A model generated the notes under the pieces. That model was not told the DNA's origin. It worked only from the letters and a program-made list of their open reading frames with translations, and did no database searches. Below, in pieces: positions 34,540-42,912 of a stretch of DNA of 64,000 bases; the stretch's first letter is position 1, and the number at the start of each line of letters is the position of its first letter. Origin of the DNA: Brevibacillus_H ginsengisoli (GTDB lineage: Bacteria; Bacillota; Bacilli; Brevibacillales; Brevibacillaceae); NCBI RefSeq assembly GCF_050113715.1, contig NZ_JBNJQR010000003.1:372001-436000 (forward strand), in the 5' to 3' direction. Made by a program: the position numbers and the translations under genes.

Positions 34540-34913
34540 TGGAGACAATCAACTCACCAGGCTCCGTACAAGAACAATTGCGTGAATGCATCTTGTTTGG
34601 CATTCTGTTTAAGGCGGCGATGGCTGATTTGAACGTGATTCACCAATTGCCGTTGAGGCTGTCGTACCATCATTTATTGGAGAATTTATCGCGTTGGGCC
34701 GAGAAACAGCATCTGCGCTTGAAGAGGAGTTTGCGTCAGAACGGGTGCGAGCTGCTCACGAGCCGTAAAGAGAACCACCTGTATTGTGTAAAGGTGAACG
34801 ACCATGGCTATCAGCGTGAAAGCTTCTACTCAATTGAACTGTTGAAAGCCGAATGCCAACAACGTGTACGAACTTGGATTTTAGCCAGTAACGAAAAAAG
34901 CTACCTTGACTAA
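34539..34913 (+). CDS. Small protein in SOS polymerase operon, unknown
   Basis: This 124-residue hydrophilic, basic protein (for example LRLKRSLRQNGCELLTSRKENH) is not a family I recognise. Its ATG overlaps the polymerase stop codon (taATG), so the two are translationally coupled and presumably both SOS-induced. No membrane segment or catalytic motif is visible. The early helix ECILFGILFKAAMADLNVI is amphipathic. It occupies the position where a YolD-like partner often lies, but YolD is encoded separately on the opposite strand. Confidence 0.75.
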   Translation: METINSPGSVQEQLRECILFGILFKAAMADLNVIHQLPLRLSYHHLLENLSRWAEKQHLRLKRSLRQNGCELLTSRKENHLYCVKVNDHGYQRESFYSIELLKAECQQRVRTWILASNEKSYLD

Positions 34914-34935
34914 ATTTGGTCTTGGTAGCTTTTGG
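34896..34935 (+). terminator. Terminator overlapping the end of the SOS operon
   Basis: AAAAGCTACC (34896-34905) pairs with GGTAGCTTTT (34924-34933). The loop contains the stop codon of the upstream gene. Confidence 0.7.
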
Positions 34936-34948
34936 AATGTAAAGGAGG

Positions 34949-35290
34949 TTACGACCTTACTCCCGTTATATGATCTATTGGAATCCACTCAATCTCACCG
35001 TCATTTTCCAGTTTGATTCTACGCGCTTGGGAGTCAATCCACTTCACTACCCCCTCGAAGCTGCACGTCATTCCTCGTTGCTCTTTTACATGTCTCCACC
35101 ACGTGATGGTCACAGCGTAGTCGTGACGCGCCGAGTCCATCACTTGGAAGTGAATCGATTCCATTTCTTGTTCATCAAGGATTGGCTGCACAACTAGCTT
35201 TTGATCCTCTTGGAGTTGTAATATCGCTTCCCTGTGCTCTGGCAGTACGAATCGACTTGCGGTAAAAAGATTGTCTTTCTTTGAGGCCAT
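34949..35290 (-). CDS. YolD-like family protein
   Basis: This is a 113-residue YolD-like protein. The FVLPEHREAILQLQ segment and the following acidic region with a beta-rich C-terminus (DSQARRIKLENDGEIEWIPIDHITGV) are typical. YolD proteins are usually encoded beside Y-family polymerases and are suggested, without firm biochemical proof, to act with them. Start is the ATG at 35290, with AAGGGAG upstream. The in-frame extension to 35350 is rejected. A LexA box lies 55 bases upstream. Confidence 0.85.
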   Translation of the reverse strand: MASKKDNLFTASRFVLPEHREAILQLQEDQKLVVQPILDEQEMESIHFQVMDSARHDYAVTITWWRHVKEQRGMTCSFEGVVKWIDSQARRIKLENDGEIEWIPIDHITGVRS

Positions 35291-35344
35291 TTGAATGTCT
35301 CCCTTCGTTCCTAGGCTTCCAACAGGGCAGTTCCTGATTAATAA

Positions 35345-35356
35345 GAACATACGTTT
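35345..35356. promoter_or_regulatory. LexA box upstream of the yolD-like gene
   Basis: GAACATACGTTT matches the SOS box at seven of eight conserved positions. It lies between the divergent yolD-like and kimA-like genes and about 90 bases from the latter, so it more plausibly controls yolD. Confidence 0.6.
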
Positions 35357-35382
35357 GTATTATATGCGAACAGGAGGGGAAC

Positions 35383-35424
35383 ATGCAACCTCTGAGGGAA
35401 TTAGGGGGAGAATACAGGTGTTAA
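35383..35424 (+). CDS. Possible 13-codon leader peptide before kimA
   Basis: AGGAGGGG is followed at good distance by an ATG opening a short frame, Met-Gln-Pro-Leu-Arg-Glu-Leu-Gly-Gly-Glu-Tyr-Arg-Cys, that ends 21 bases before the kimA start. The ribosome site is stronger than that of kimA. It could be a leader or chance. No attenuation hairpin was found. Confidence 0.3.
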   Translation: MQPLRELGGEYRC

Positions 35425-35445
35425 CGAAGATAAGAGGTGTAGAGT

Positions 35446-37350
35446 ATGCATCATATCCAATTGCTAGAAGTTACATTAACGATTCTTACGATTGTTGCCA
35501 TCTGGTTTGCGATCACGAATTTTGGCAACGTCAAAAGAGTCCTGATTGGTCGTCCGATGCGAACCAAAGAATTAGAAGCGCAACACACCAAACTATTTTG
35601 GATGCTAGCACTCCCGATTTTGTCAGCTGATCTATATTCTTCGGTTGCATACGGACCGGAATCTGGGATGACGGAACTGGCTGGACTTGGAGAAACAGCC
35701 AAATGGATCATCCTTCCGATCACGATTTCAACGCTGGTTCTTTTAGCGATCCTGATCACTTCGTATATTATGGGAGTAACCGCTTACCCGAATGGAGGGG
35801 GAGCGTACGCTATTGCCAAAGACAATTTTGGAAGCCCATTACCATCCCTAATCGCTTCCAGTTCCTTACTCGTGGATTACATACTAACGGTCGCAGTATC
35901 CGTATCAGCCGCTGTTGACGCGATTGCCTCAGCTTATCCCATATTGGCTCCTTATGAGACAGTGCTTGCGTTAGTAAGTGTCGTCCTATTGGTCGTGGTC
36001 AATTTACGCGGGGTAACAGAATCGGCCAATGTATTCGCATGGCCAACCTTGGCTTTTATGGCGTGTATGATCCTGTTGATCGCTACGGGTTTTAAGGATG
36101 AGTTTACGCATGGGTTTGTTCAACCAACAACTCCTCCGCTTGGAACGATTTCGGGGTCGCTCACAACTTTATTGATCCTAAAAGCATTCAGCTCCGCTTG
36201 TTCAGCTCTCACAGGAATCGAGACAATTTCGAATGCCGTACCCATTTTTCGTGAACCCCAACAAAAAAGTGCGATCAAAACGTACATCGCCTTAGGGACA
36301 ATCACCGGAATTACGTTAATGGGGTTTGCTTATCACCTCTATGTCAAGGGGATTTCTGTCAATCCGAGTAACACCATGCTGTCTCAACTGGCTGAAGGGT
36401 ACTATGGACACGGAATCTTCTATCAAATTCTGATTTGGTTAACCTTCATCGTCCTGATTTTAGCGGCGAATTCCACGTTTACGGGTTTTTCTCAACTATC
36501 AGCCATTGTGGCTCTTGATGGGTATCTTCCTCGATCGCTTACAAATCGGGGAGATCGACTGGGATATTCGAACGGTATTATTGTCCTTGCCGGATTGGCT
36601 TCTTTATTGATTGCGGCGTTCCATGCTCAGACGAACGCTTTGATTCCTCTGTATGCTATTGGGGTATTCGTATCTTTTACGGTTGCTCAGATTGGGCTGT
36701 TAAAGCGCTGGAAGCGGGTTAAGGGAGCAAAGTGGAAGCTGAAATTCTTCATGAACATGATAGGAGCGATCGTAACTTCTGTCGTTGCCGTTATTTTTGC
36801 GGTAACCAAATTTATGGATGGGGCATGGATTGTGTTAATTGTCCTTCCGGTGTTTGTTATTTTCTCAATGACAGTCCGCAAACATTATGATCAGATTGCC
36901 GCTGAACTAAGAATTGATCCCTCCATCATTCGTCCCGTTGCTCATCATGTCATTACCATTGTACTGGTGTCAGGAATCCATCGAGTGGTAAACAATACCC
37001 TGTCATTTGCGAAGAGTCTCGGTACCGACGTGATTGCTGTCTACATCGGACATAACGATGAATCCATTGAGAAGATGGAGAAAAAATGGGAGGAGTGGGG
37101 TACTCCATGCAGACTCGTCACGTTAAAAAGTCCATACCGCTCCCTATTGGGTCCGCTCTCCAGATTTATTCATGCGGTAGAGGCGAAGGAAGGTCGGTCT
37201 AACCATGTTCATATTGTTTTGCCGCAGTTTATTCCCCGTAAATGGTGGCATAACCTTTTGCATAACCAAAGTGCGCTGTTGCTTCGAGCGTGGCTGTTAA
37301 AAAATAAAGATGTCATCATTACGACAGTTCCATATCATCTTCATAAGTAA
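35446..37350 (+). CDS. kimA: KimA-like high-affinity potassium transporter (APC superfamily)
   Basis: This 634-residue protein has about 12 transmembrane helices followed by a cytoplasmic C-terminal domain of about 150 residues (from near 480), the plan of Bacillus subtilis KimA (YdaO), a K+/H+ symporter. Signatures include ILSADLYSSVAYGPE, YPNGGGAYAIAKDNFG and the helix-break Ala-Leu-Thr-Gly-Ile-Glu. In Bacillus subtilis, c-di-AMP controls KimA through a riboswitch and by direct binding. No such riboswitch is visible in the 95 bases upstream. AAGAGGTG is the ribosome site. The symbol is by similarity. Confidence 0.8.
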   Translation: MHHIQLLEVTLTILTIVAIWFAITNFGNVKRVLIGRPMRTKELEAQHTKLFWMLALPILSADLYSSVAYGPESGMTELAGLGETAKWIILPITISTLVLLAILITSYIMGVTAYPNGGGAYAIAKDNFGSPLPSLIASSSLLVDYILTVAVSVSAAVDAIASAYPILAPYETVLALVSVVLLVVVNLRGVTESANVFAWPTLAFMACMILLIATGFKDEFTHGFVQPTTPPLGTISGSLTTLLILKAFSSACSALTGIETISNAVPIFREPQQKSAIKTYIALGTITGITLMGFAYHLYVKGISVNPSNTMLSQLAEGYYGHGIFYQILIWLTFIVLILAANSTFTGFSQLSAIVALDGYLPRSLTNRGDRLGYSNGIIVLAGLASLLIAAFHAQTNALIPLYAIGVFVSFTVAQIGLLKRWKRVKGAKWKLKFFMNMIGAIVTSVVAVIFAVTKFMDGAWIVLIVLPVFVIFSMTVRKHYDQIAAELRIDPSIIRPVAHHVITIVLVSGIHRVVNNTLSFAKSLGTDVIAVYIGHNDESIEKMEKKWEEWGTPCRLVTLKSPYRSLLGPLSRFIHAVEAKEGRSNHVHIVLPQFIPRKWWHNLLHNQSALLLRAWLLKNKDVIITTVPYHLHK

Positions 37351-37532
37351 AAAGCGAAGGTGAAATTGCAAGAAAGAAAGGATAAGAAAGCGATAGCGCT
37401 GTTTGCAATGAACAGAAACGAAGAAACGGCAAAAATTCAGGTGAATTTGCACGAAAATGCTTTTTGCAAGAAAATCGCTTTGGCTGTATTGTAGAACGGT
37501 ATAACATTTGGAATCATTAAAGGGGATCATTT

Positions 37533-37826
37533 ATGCAAGCACAACAAATGGGCGTTATCTTGACGAAACACGCCGAGTTTATGACCGCCAAGCGCTGGAC
37601 CGAGTTTATTGAACAGCTAGAGAGCAAGGGGTTGTACGTGGTAATTGAAACAGAGTCTAACGGGAAGTGTCTGAGCCCATTGGGAGGATTAATGCCTCTA
37701 CCAGGCAAAAACGAAACATTTAACGTTAGGACGGCTGGGGAACTAGAGAACCAAGGATTATCCATTGGTCACCATGTTCTCGCAAAACAACCGGAAGCCA
37801 AACAAACGACTGCGAACCAAGAATAA
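37533..37826 (+). CDS. Hypothetical 97-residue protein
   Basis: I do not recognise this protein. It starts MQAQQMGVILTKHAEF, is predicted mixed alpha/beta and soluble, and ends in a Gln/Thr/Lys-rich tail. A central Gly/Pro-rich turn (SPLGGLMPLPGKNETF) is notable. AAAGGGGATC precedes the ATG and a clear terminator follows, so it looks like a genuine single-gene unit. The 180 bases before it contain no recognisable gene. Confidence 0.6.
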   Translation: MQAQQMGVILTKHAEFMTAKRWTEFIEQLESKGLYVVIETESNGKCLSPLGGLMPLPGKNETFNVRTAGELENQGLSIGHHVLAKQPEAKQTTANQE

Positions 37827-37833
37827 TCCAAGA

Positions 37834-37869
37834 GCTCTTTCCGTCAAGGGAAAGAGCGTTGTTGTTTCT
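37834..37869 (+). terminator. Terminator after the 97-residue protein gene
   Basis: GCTCTTTCC (37834-37842) pairs with GGAAAGAGC (37849-37857), followed by a T-rich stretch. It lies between convergent genes. Confidence 0.7.
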
Positions 37870-37877
37870 AAGGATCT

Positions 37878-39035
37878 TTATCTCATTTCCATGCCTAAGC
37901 GGCGAATTCGAACATCGTAAACGACGGAAACCTCCATTTTAGGAAAATCTTCATTCCAATGGTGATTGACCCAATAATCCTGATAATGGTAGGCGTGCAT
38001 GATCGAGCCCAATTTAAGAACGTCCGTTTTGTACTCCTTTTGCAGCTTTATCAGTAGACTTTTTGCTCGGCGATCCAGCTCCTCCTTAATTAGCTTTTGA
38101 TAAATGGGAATGAGATCCTCATCCTTCAGATTTGTGTGATAGGTTGTTTCCATAATATCTCCTTGGAGTTTACACAAATAGCTAACCTTATGCCCGCCTC
38201 TGGCATTAGGAGTGTGTTCCACATTTACTTTCGTTTTCACCACTTTGGGATGAAAGGCCAGGTATTCGCCCTTCTTCCCTTGGATGGGAACGACAATATT
38301 TCCGCCTCGTTTTTTTTCTGACAGCTGAAGAAGAACCCAAGAAAGAGTATCCGGCAGAACACCCACTAATTTATCACCTTTAAAAACCGCGATTCCTTTC
38401 CAAGCCACATCGTTTTTAGTGGCCTCCATATAATTAAGAAAAGGCTCCAAGCGACTGCTGGAGGATTGGATATAGAAGTTTCCCAAGGTTTGATCGGGAA
38501 TAATTTGCAGCTTCGATCCGCTTTCAATCATATCCATCACATACGCAATCGGAATTTGAGAGATCTTTGGTTGAATCTCTAACAAATGGGATGCTTTCCC
38601 TTTTACGACGATAGGCCATAGCAGTCTTCGCATTTGGGGGTTACGGCGAAACCCGTCAATGATATCCGTCAAACCTTTTCGAGCCACATCCTCACTAACA
38701 GCTACCACACGGGTATGCCCAAGAAAAATCCTTTGATTGAGTCGATTTTGCAGATTATTGGCCGCATCAATGACTGTCTTTCCCGTTGAGCTCATCACTC
38801 GTACAGTGTCTCCACCTTTTCCTCCGCCTGTTCCTCCACTACCCGCAATTTTAGTAGGGATGGGGATTTGTACAGTAATTTTGTAAAGCTTCGGGTTCTC
38901 CTCAGACATATCAATCGCAATAGCGAGTAAAGACGTACGTTCTTCGAGTTCTCTTCGATCCCAACAACCTGCAAGGATAAACGAGCAGAGTAACAGCAAG
39001 AACCAGAAGCGCAAGTGACCCCTAAACTTCATCAT
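37878..39035 (-). CDS. gerKC: Spore germination lipoprotein, Ger(x)C family
   Basis: This is the C subunit of a germinant receptor, 385 residues. The signal peptide ends in lipobox Leu-Ala-Gly-Cys (Cys24) followed by Trp-Asp-Arg-Arg-Glu-Leu-Glu, the family hallmark. The Ger(x)C domain follows to the end. A Gly-rich insertion (GSGGTGGGKGG) lies near residue 65. The ATG at 39035 overlaps the end of the permease gene by 14 bases with GGAGG six bases upstream. The longer frame to 39122 is rejected. The GerK naming is by family only. Confidence 0.88.
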   Translation of the reverse strand: MMKFRGHLRFWFLLLLCSFILAGCWDRRELEERTSLLAIAIDMSEENPKLYKITVQIPIPTKIAGSGGTGGGKGGDTVRVMSSTGKTVIDAANNLQNRLNQRIFLGHTRVVAVSEDVARKGLTDIIDGFRRNPQMRRLLWPIVVKGKASHLLEIQPKISQIPIAYVMDMIESGSKLQIIPDQTLGNFYIQSSSSRLEPFLNYMEATKNDVAWKGIAVFKGDKLVGVLPDTLSWVLLQLSEKKRGGNIVVPIQGKKGEYLAFHPKVVKTKVNVEHTPNARGGHKVSYLCKLQGDIMETTYHTNLKDEDLIPIYQKLIKEELDRRAKSLLIKLQKEYKTDVLKLGSIMHAYHYQDYWVNHHWNEDFPKMEVSVVYDVRIRRLGMEMR

Positions 39036-40185
39036 TGGTTTCCTCCATTCTCGGTCGCTTGGTCGATTTTCCTCTGATGATCGAGACGAGAAGATATAGG
39101 GAGGGAATAACGAGCGAAACAATTAATCCCAAATAGCCCAAGGTATTCATCACCTTAAAGAGCTCCGTGATGTTCTGCGGCTGCAACGATATATAAAACA
39201 AAGGGATAAAAAGAAAAAACCCTGCGTACCGCTGGAACCGGATGCCTTTCCCTAATAGTTGTCGCAACCCATAAATAAAACAATAATAGAAGTTTGCGAT
39301 GGTAGTGAAAACAGCGGCTACCCAAACGCCCAAAAACGCGGATTCCAATCGCTCGAGGATCAAACCTGGAACCTTTGTGGTTTTGACAATTTCCAATGTA
39401 GGCCAGGTGACCTTTTGCAATTCCTCATCTCCAAAAACGACAATGCCTGCGACAACAACTAAGGTGTAAACCATGATGGATAACCCAATTCCCCACAAAC
39501 CTGTTTTGACTTTTTTGGCGCCGGGAAGGGCAAACGCGTAAAAGATCAGCATAATTTCATACCCTTGATAGGAGAAGGACGTTTCCAGACTTCCTTTTAG
39601 TACTTGTTGCCAGCTGACGTTGGAAAGCGGCAGAAGGTTGTTCCAATCCGCTTTTTGAAAGGAAGCAATGGCGATGAGCAAGATCGGAAAAAGGATCACG
39701 AGAAACAACAGCTCATTGACGCGAGCGACGACATCCAAATCATGCAAGCAGAGGAAAAATGCAAGCAGGAACATCGCGATAATAATCGCTTCTAGCGGTG
39801 TATCTCGTAAGACGGCGGTAACGACAACCTCGCCAAAAACGCGTGATGTCATCGCGGTAATCACGTACATATACGCAAGAAAAAACAGGATCCAGGGAAG
39901 ACCCAGCCATTTGCCGATTCGATTATTTCTCCGATCGGTTCCCCAGATGAGCGGACTGAATTGAACCAAGGTTAACCTAGGAAATCGATCACTTAACTTG
40001 GCGATAGCCACTGAAGAAAGCATGGCGACCAGTCCGCCCAAAATAGGAGAGAGCCAGCCATTTTGCTGGAGAATCTGCGTAGAAGTGCGCGGCAGAGTTA
40101 GAACCCCGACACCAATCAATGTACTGTAGATCATGGTGGTCAGCTGCCAGTTCGTATATCCGGCAGAGGTCAGTCTATTCTTCAT
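39022..40185 (-). CDS. gerKB: Spore germination permease, GerB family
   Basis: This is the B subunit, 387 residues with about ten transmembrane helices (spore_permease, APC superfamily). The opening helix region MIYSTLIGVGVLTLPR is characteristic, and the SFSYQGYEIMLIFYAF segment matches the family's substrate-path helix. B subunits probably bind the germinant amino acid or sugar. Its start overlaps gerKA by 11 bases and its end overlaps gerKC, giving an A-B-C operon with translational coupling throughout. Confidence 0.88.
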   Translation of the reverse strand: MKNRLTSAGYTNWQLTTMIYSTLIGVGVLTLPRTSTQILQQNGWLSPILGGLVAMLSSVAIAKLSDRFPRLTLVQFSPLIWGTDRRNNRIGKWLGLPWILFFLAYMYVITAMTSRVFGEVVVTAVLRDTPLEAIIIAMFLLAFFLCLHDLDVVARVNELLFLVILFPILLIAIASFQKADWNNLLPLSNVSWQQVLKGSLETSFSYQGYEIMLIFYAFALPGAKKVKTGLWGIGLSIMVYTLVVVAGIVVFGDEELQKVTWPTLEIVKTTKVPGLILERLESAFLGVWVAAVFTTIANFYYCFIYGLRQLLGKGIRFQRYAGFFLFIPLFYISLQPQNITELFKVMNTLGYLGLIVSLVIPSLYLLVSIIRGKSTKRPRMEETNDEV

Positions 40186-41725
40186 TCGGATTCCCCCAAT
40201 TCTGACGAGAGGGATCGGGCGAATTAAACATACGAGGACGTACCTTCATCCACTTAAACGGCGCGCGAAAAACATAATCACGCATGCTGGACAGATCCAC
40301 TGGACTTAGCGGAGACATATAAGGAACACCAAATGATGTGAGGGCAGATAAGTGAATGGCAATAAGAATCAAGAAGGACATAATTCCGTATAGACCGAAC
40401 ATACCCGCCAGAATCATCATGGGAAAACGAAGCATGCGAACTGAGATGGCCGCGCTGTAACTAGGGGAGGCGAATGAACCAATCGTGGTCAAAGCCACAA
40501 TAATCACCATGATTGGACTGACTAGGCCGGCTTGTACCGCTGCTTGTCCAACAACCAACGCGCCAACGATCCCGATGGTCGGACCAATTGGCCCCGGTAA
40601 TCGAATGCTGGCTTCTCGCAATATTTCAATGGCAATTTCCATAATGAAGGCTTCAATAATCGATGGAAAGGGCACAGTGGCACGCCCCGCAGCCATCGCA
40701 ATGACGAGGCGCGAAGGAATCATCTCCGGATGGAAGGAACTAAAGGCAATGTAGAAAGAAGGCATTAACAAAGCGATAGCCATACTAATAAGCCGAATGA
40801 TCCGTACAAAGGTCGAGATGAGGAACCGTTCATAATAATCTTCAGGGCTTTGATAAAACTGGTTAAAGATAGCGGGAGCAACCAAGACGAAAGGCGTGCC
40901 ATCGACTATAATGGCTACTTTGCCTTCCAGTAAATTAGCGACTACTTTATCCGGACGCTCCGTTGTTTGAAGCTGAGGGAAGGGGGACCAAGCATAATCT
41001 TGAATCATTTGTTCGATATAACCGCTCTCCAAAACCCCGTCAATTTGGATGGATTGAATACGTTGAATGATTTCCTGGACGATGTGGAGGGGAGCCACGC
41101 CTTCAATGTAAACTACGTTGAGGGCAGTATTGGTGCGCTCCCCGATTGAAAACAAGCGAACACGCAGAGAAGGGTCTTTCAGCCGTTTACGGATGAGGGA
41201 CACGTTATCAACAATCGATTCATTAAAGCCATCACGAGGGCCGCGAACGACAGATTCTGTGCTGGGCTCTTCAATGGACCGTTTGGCATATTTAATTGTA
41301 CCGCACAAGGTTGCTTCGACTTGCCCCTCGATAAAGAGAACCGCGTCCCCTGACAGAAGATCCGTGATGACATGGCGCAAATCGTTCGATTTCTTGAGGT
41401 TATGCATCGCGGGATCAAATCGATCGTTATAGGGGGACGCCAAATATTCAATAATGAATTGATTAATCGTCATTTTATCTACCATGGTATCAAGAAATAC
41501 CAAAGCGGCATGTACTCCGGTATCAACAGGCCCGATGATGAAGTGGCGGACAATCAGATCGTCTGAAGAGCCCATATAACGATGAATATCCGCAATATTC
41601 GCATCGACAGAAGGAGAAAGTGGGGAAGTAGGAACTTTATCCAGCCTCTTCTTGGTATGTCCTTTGAGAAAATCTTCTCGCCGATTTGCTTTACGCTGCT
41701 GCCATTTCTGCCAAACGCCCTTCAT
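40175..41725 (-). CDS. gerKA: Spore germination protein, GerA family
   Basis: This is the A subunit of the receptor in the spore inner membrane, 516 residues. A soluble N-terminal half (about 1-295) precedes about five membrane helices. Family motifs include the PFPSIIEAFIMEIAIEILREA segment and LPGPIGPTIGIVGALVVGQAAV. The proline-rich C-terminal tail is typical. AAGGGGT is the ribosome site. A forespore (SigG) promoter is expected before it, but I could not identify a convincing one. Confidence 0.92.
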   Translation of the reverse strand: MKGVWQKWQQRKANRREDFLKGHTKKRLDKVPTSPLSPSVDANIADIHRYMGSSDDLIVRHFIIGPVDTGVHAALVFLDTMVDKMTINQFIIEYLASPYNDRFDPAMHNLKKSNDLRHVITDLLSGDAVLFIEGQVEATLCGTIKYAKRSIEEPSTESVVRGPRDGFNESIVDNVSLIRKRLKDPSLRVRLFSIGERTNTALNVVYIEGVAPLHIVQEIIQRIQSIQIDGVLESGYIEQMIQDYAWSPFPQLQTTERPDKVVANLLEGKVAIIVDGTPFVLVAPAIFNQFYQSPEDYYERFLISTFVRIIRLISMAIALLMPSFYIAFSSFHPEMIPSRLVIAMAAGRATVPFPSIIEAFIMEIAIEILREASIRLPGPIGPTIGIVGALVVGQAAVQAGLVSPIMVIIVALTTIGSFASPSYSAAISVRMLRFPMMILAGMFGLYGIMSFLILIAIHLSALTSFGVPYMSPLSPVDLSSMRDYVFRAPFKWMKVRPRMFNSPDPSRQNWGNPNEE

Positions 41726-41817
41726 CTGAATACCCCTTGTCCTGAACTTTTGGTATGAATAGGGTATCCAAATTCCCTAAAAATACCCACCTGCTTTTCC
41801 GTTTCCCTTAAAAATGC

Positions 41818-41866
41818 TTGCAATAAGAACCTGTTTTTATTAACATCTAATTAGATGATCATCTAA
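41818..41866 (+). promoter_or_regulatory. Promoter with overlapping palindromic operator
   Basis: TTGCAA (41818-41823), 17 bases, then TAACAT (41841-41846) form a plausible SigA promoter. Two nested perfect palindromes, ATCTAATTAGAT (41845-41856) and TTAGATGATCATCTAA (41851-41866), cover the predicted start. This geometry fits repression by a MarR- or TetR-type dimer of the downstream acetyltransferase gene. Confidence 0.55.
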
Positions 41867-41911
41867 ATAACAAGCAGTTCTAATGAGTTCATTTCTGAAC
41901 GGGAGGGCAAT

Positions 41912-42433
41912 ATGGGAGAATCAATTAGGGAAAGTGAACGAATGATATTTACGACTGTAAGGCCAGAGGACATCTCTAAACTTATGGATATACATAACTC
42001 CAATCCTTTTTATAATCTTGTGTCCACAGGGAAGTTAGAGGTCACACAGGAAGAAATTGAAGAGGACTTAAATTGCAATACGGAGTTTTCAGATTCTTAC
42101 TCGATTCTTCTGATTGAGAAAAATTCAGGGGAACTCATCGGACACAGTCAATTCATCACCTGCAATCCGCGAGATAACAAACCGTGGCTGGGGCTAATCA
42201 TCACGCATAAGGATCAACAAGGGAAGGGATATGCCCGTGAATTTATTGAAGTGCTTGTCAGCTGGTTAGAAGATCGCGGATTTGATGAGTTACACCTGGC
42301 CGTTCTGGAGAAAAATGAAAAGGTCCTTCCTTTTTACCACCAGCTTGGTTTTGCTTATTATGAAACAAGGGTCACTGAAAAATATGGGCCTGCTCGATGT
42401 CTGAAGCGAGTTTTCAAAGGATCCTCGAAGTAA
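41912..42433 (+). CDS. GNAT family N-acetyltransferase
   Basis: This 173-residue acetyltransferase has unknown substrate. The acetyl-CoA site is HKDQQGKGYAREFIEVL (about 107-123), with the core strand PWLGLIITHKD before it. The C-terminal motif is LPFYHQLGFAYYE. GGGAGGG precedes the ATG. A palindromic operator lies 46 bases upstream, which suggests inducible expression, perhaps in resistance or detoxification (inference). Confidence 0.85.
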   Translation: MGESIRESERMIFTTVRPEDISKLMDIHNSNPFYNLVSTGKLEVTQEEIEEDLNCNTEFSDSYSILLIEKNSGELIGHSQFITCNPRDNKPWLGLIITHKDQQGKGYAREFIEVLVSWLEDRGFDELHLAVLEKNEKVLPFYHQLGFAYYETRVTEKYGPARCLKRVFKGSSK

Positions 42434-42506
42434 ACTGCAACTTTTTCAAAAATGGTTCGTAACTATTAGTGGATAAAAGATAGGCGAATTGAAGGGGGAT
42501 ATTCGG

Positions 42507-42821
42507 ATGATCATCACAACAACAAATACTTTAGAAGGTAAAGAAGTGGAAGGATATCTAGGAATCGTAAGCGGCGAAGTTATTCTTGGGGCCAATGTGG
42601 TCCGAGATTTCTTGGCTGGAATTACGGACATCATCGGTGGCCGAAGCGGGGCGTATGAAAGCAAGCTTCAAGAAGGAAGACAGCTGGCAATTAGCGAGAT
42701 GACAGACCGCGCGCGTGAACTCGGGGCTAACGCCGTAATTGGTGTCGATTTGGATTTCGAAACGATTCGTGAAGGCATGATGATGGTGATTGCTACTGGA
42801 ACCGCTGTTAAAGTAAAATAA
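42507..42821 (+). CDS. YbjQ/UPF0145 family protein
   Basis: This 104-residue protein forms a compact alpha/beta fold that usually assembles as a pentamer. Metal or other ligand binding has been suggested but not proven. The family motifs TTNTLEGKEVEGYLGIVSGE, RELGANAVIGVDLDFE and the terminal GTAVKV are present. I start at the ATG at 42507, which has AAGGGGGATA upstream, not at the in-frame TTG at 42489. Confidence 0.9.
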   Translation: MIITTTNTLEGKEVEGYLGIVSGEVILGANVVRDFLAGITDIIGGRSGAYESKLQEGRQLAISEMTDRARELGANAVIGVDLDFETIREGMMMVIATGTAVKVK

Positions 42822-42912
42822 CCAAACTTGCTAGCGAGTACCTAAGTATTGCGCAAAGAATGAGGATAACCTACCTAATGGACTAAGAGTCCAATAACTC
42901 AGGAGGTGGGTT

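Noticed and set aside
34949..35350. Longer start for the yolD-like gene
   Set aside because: The 20 extra codons lie upstream of a well-placed AAGGGAG site and include the LexA box region.
35357..35445. ydaO (c-di-AMP) riboswitch before the kimA-like gene
   Set aside because: The available sequence is too short and lacks the family's conserved core; only a short leader frame is present.
41726..41800. SigG promoter upstream of gerKA, and a GGTATTTTT...TTTGGATAC sequence shared with the region upstream of the 53526 gene
   Set aside because: Neither hexamer pair fits the SigG or SigF consensus at proper spacing, and the resemblance of two AT-rich stretches may be chance.
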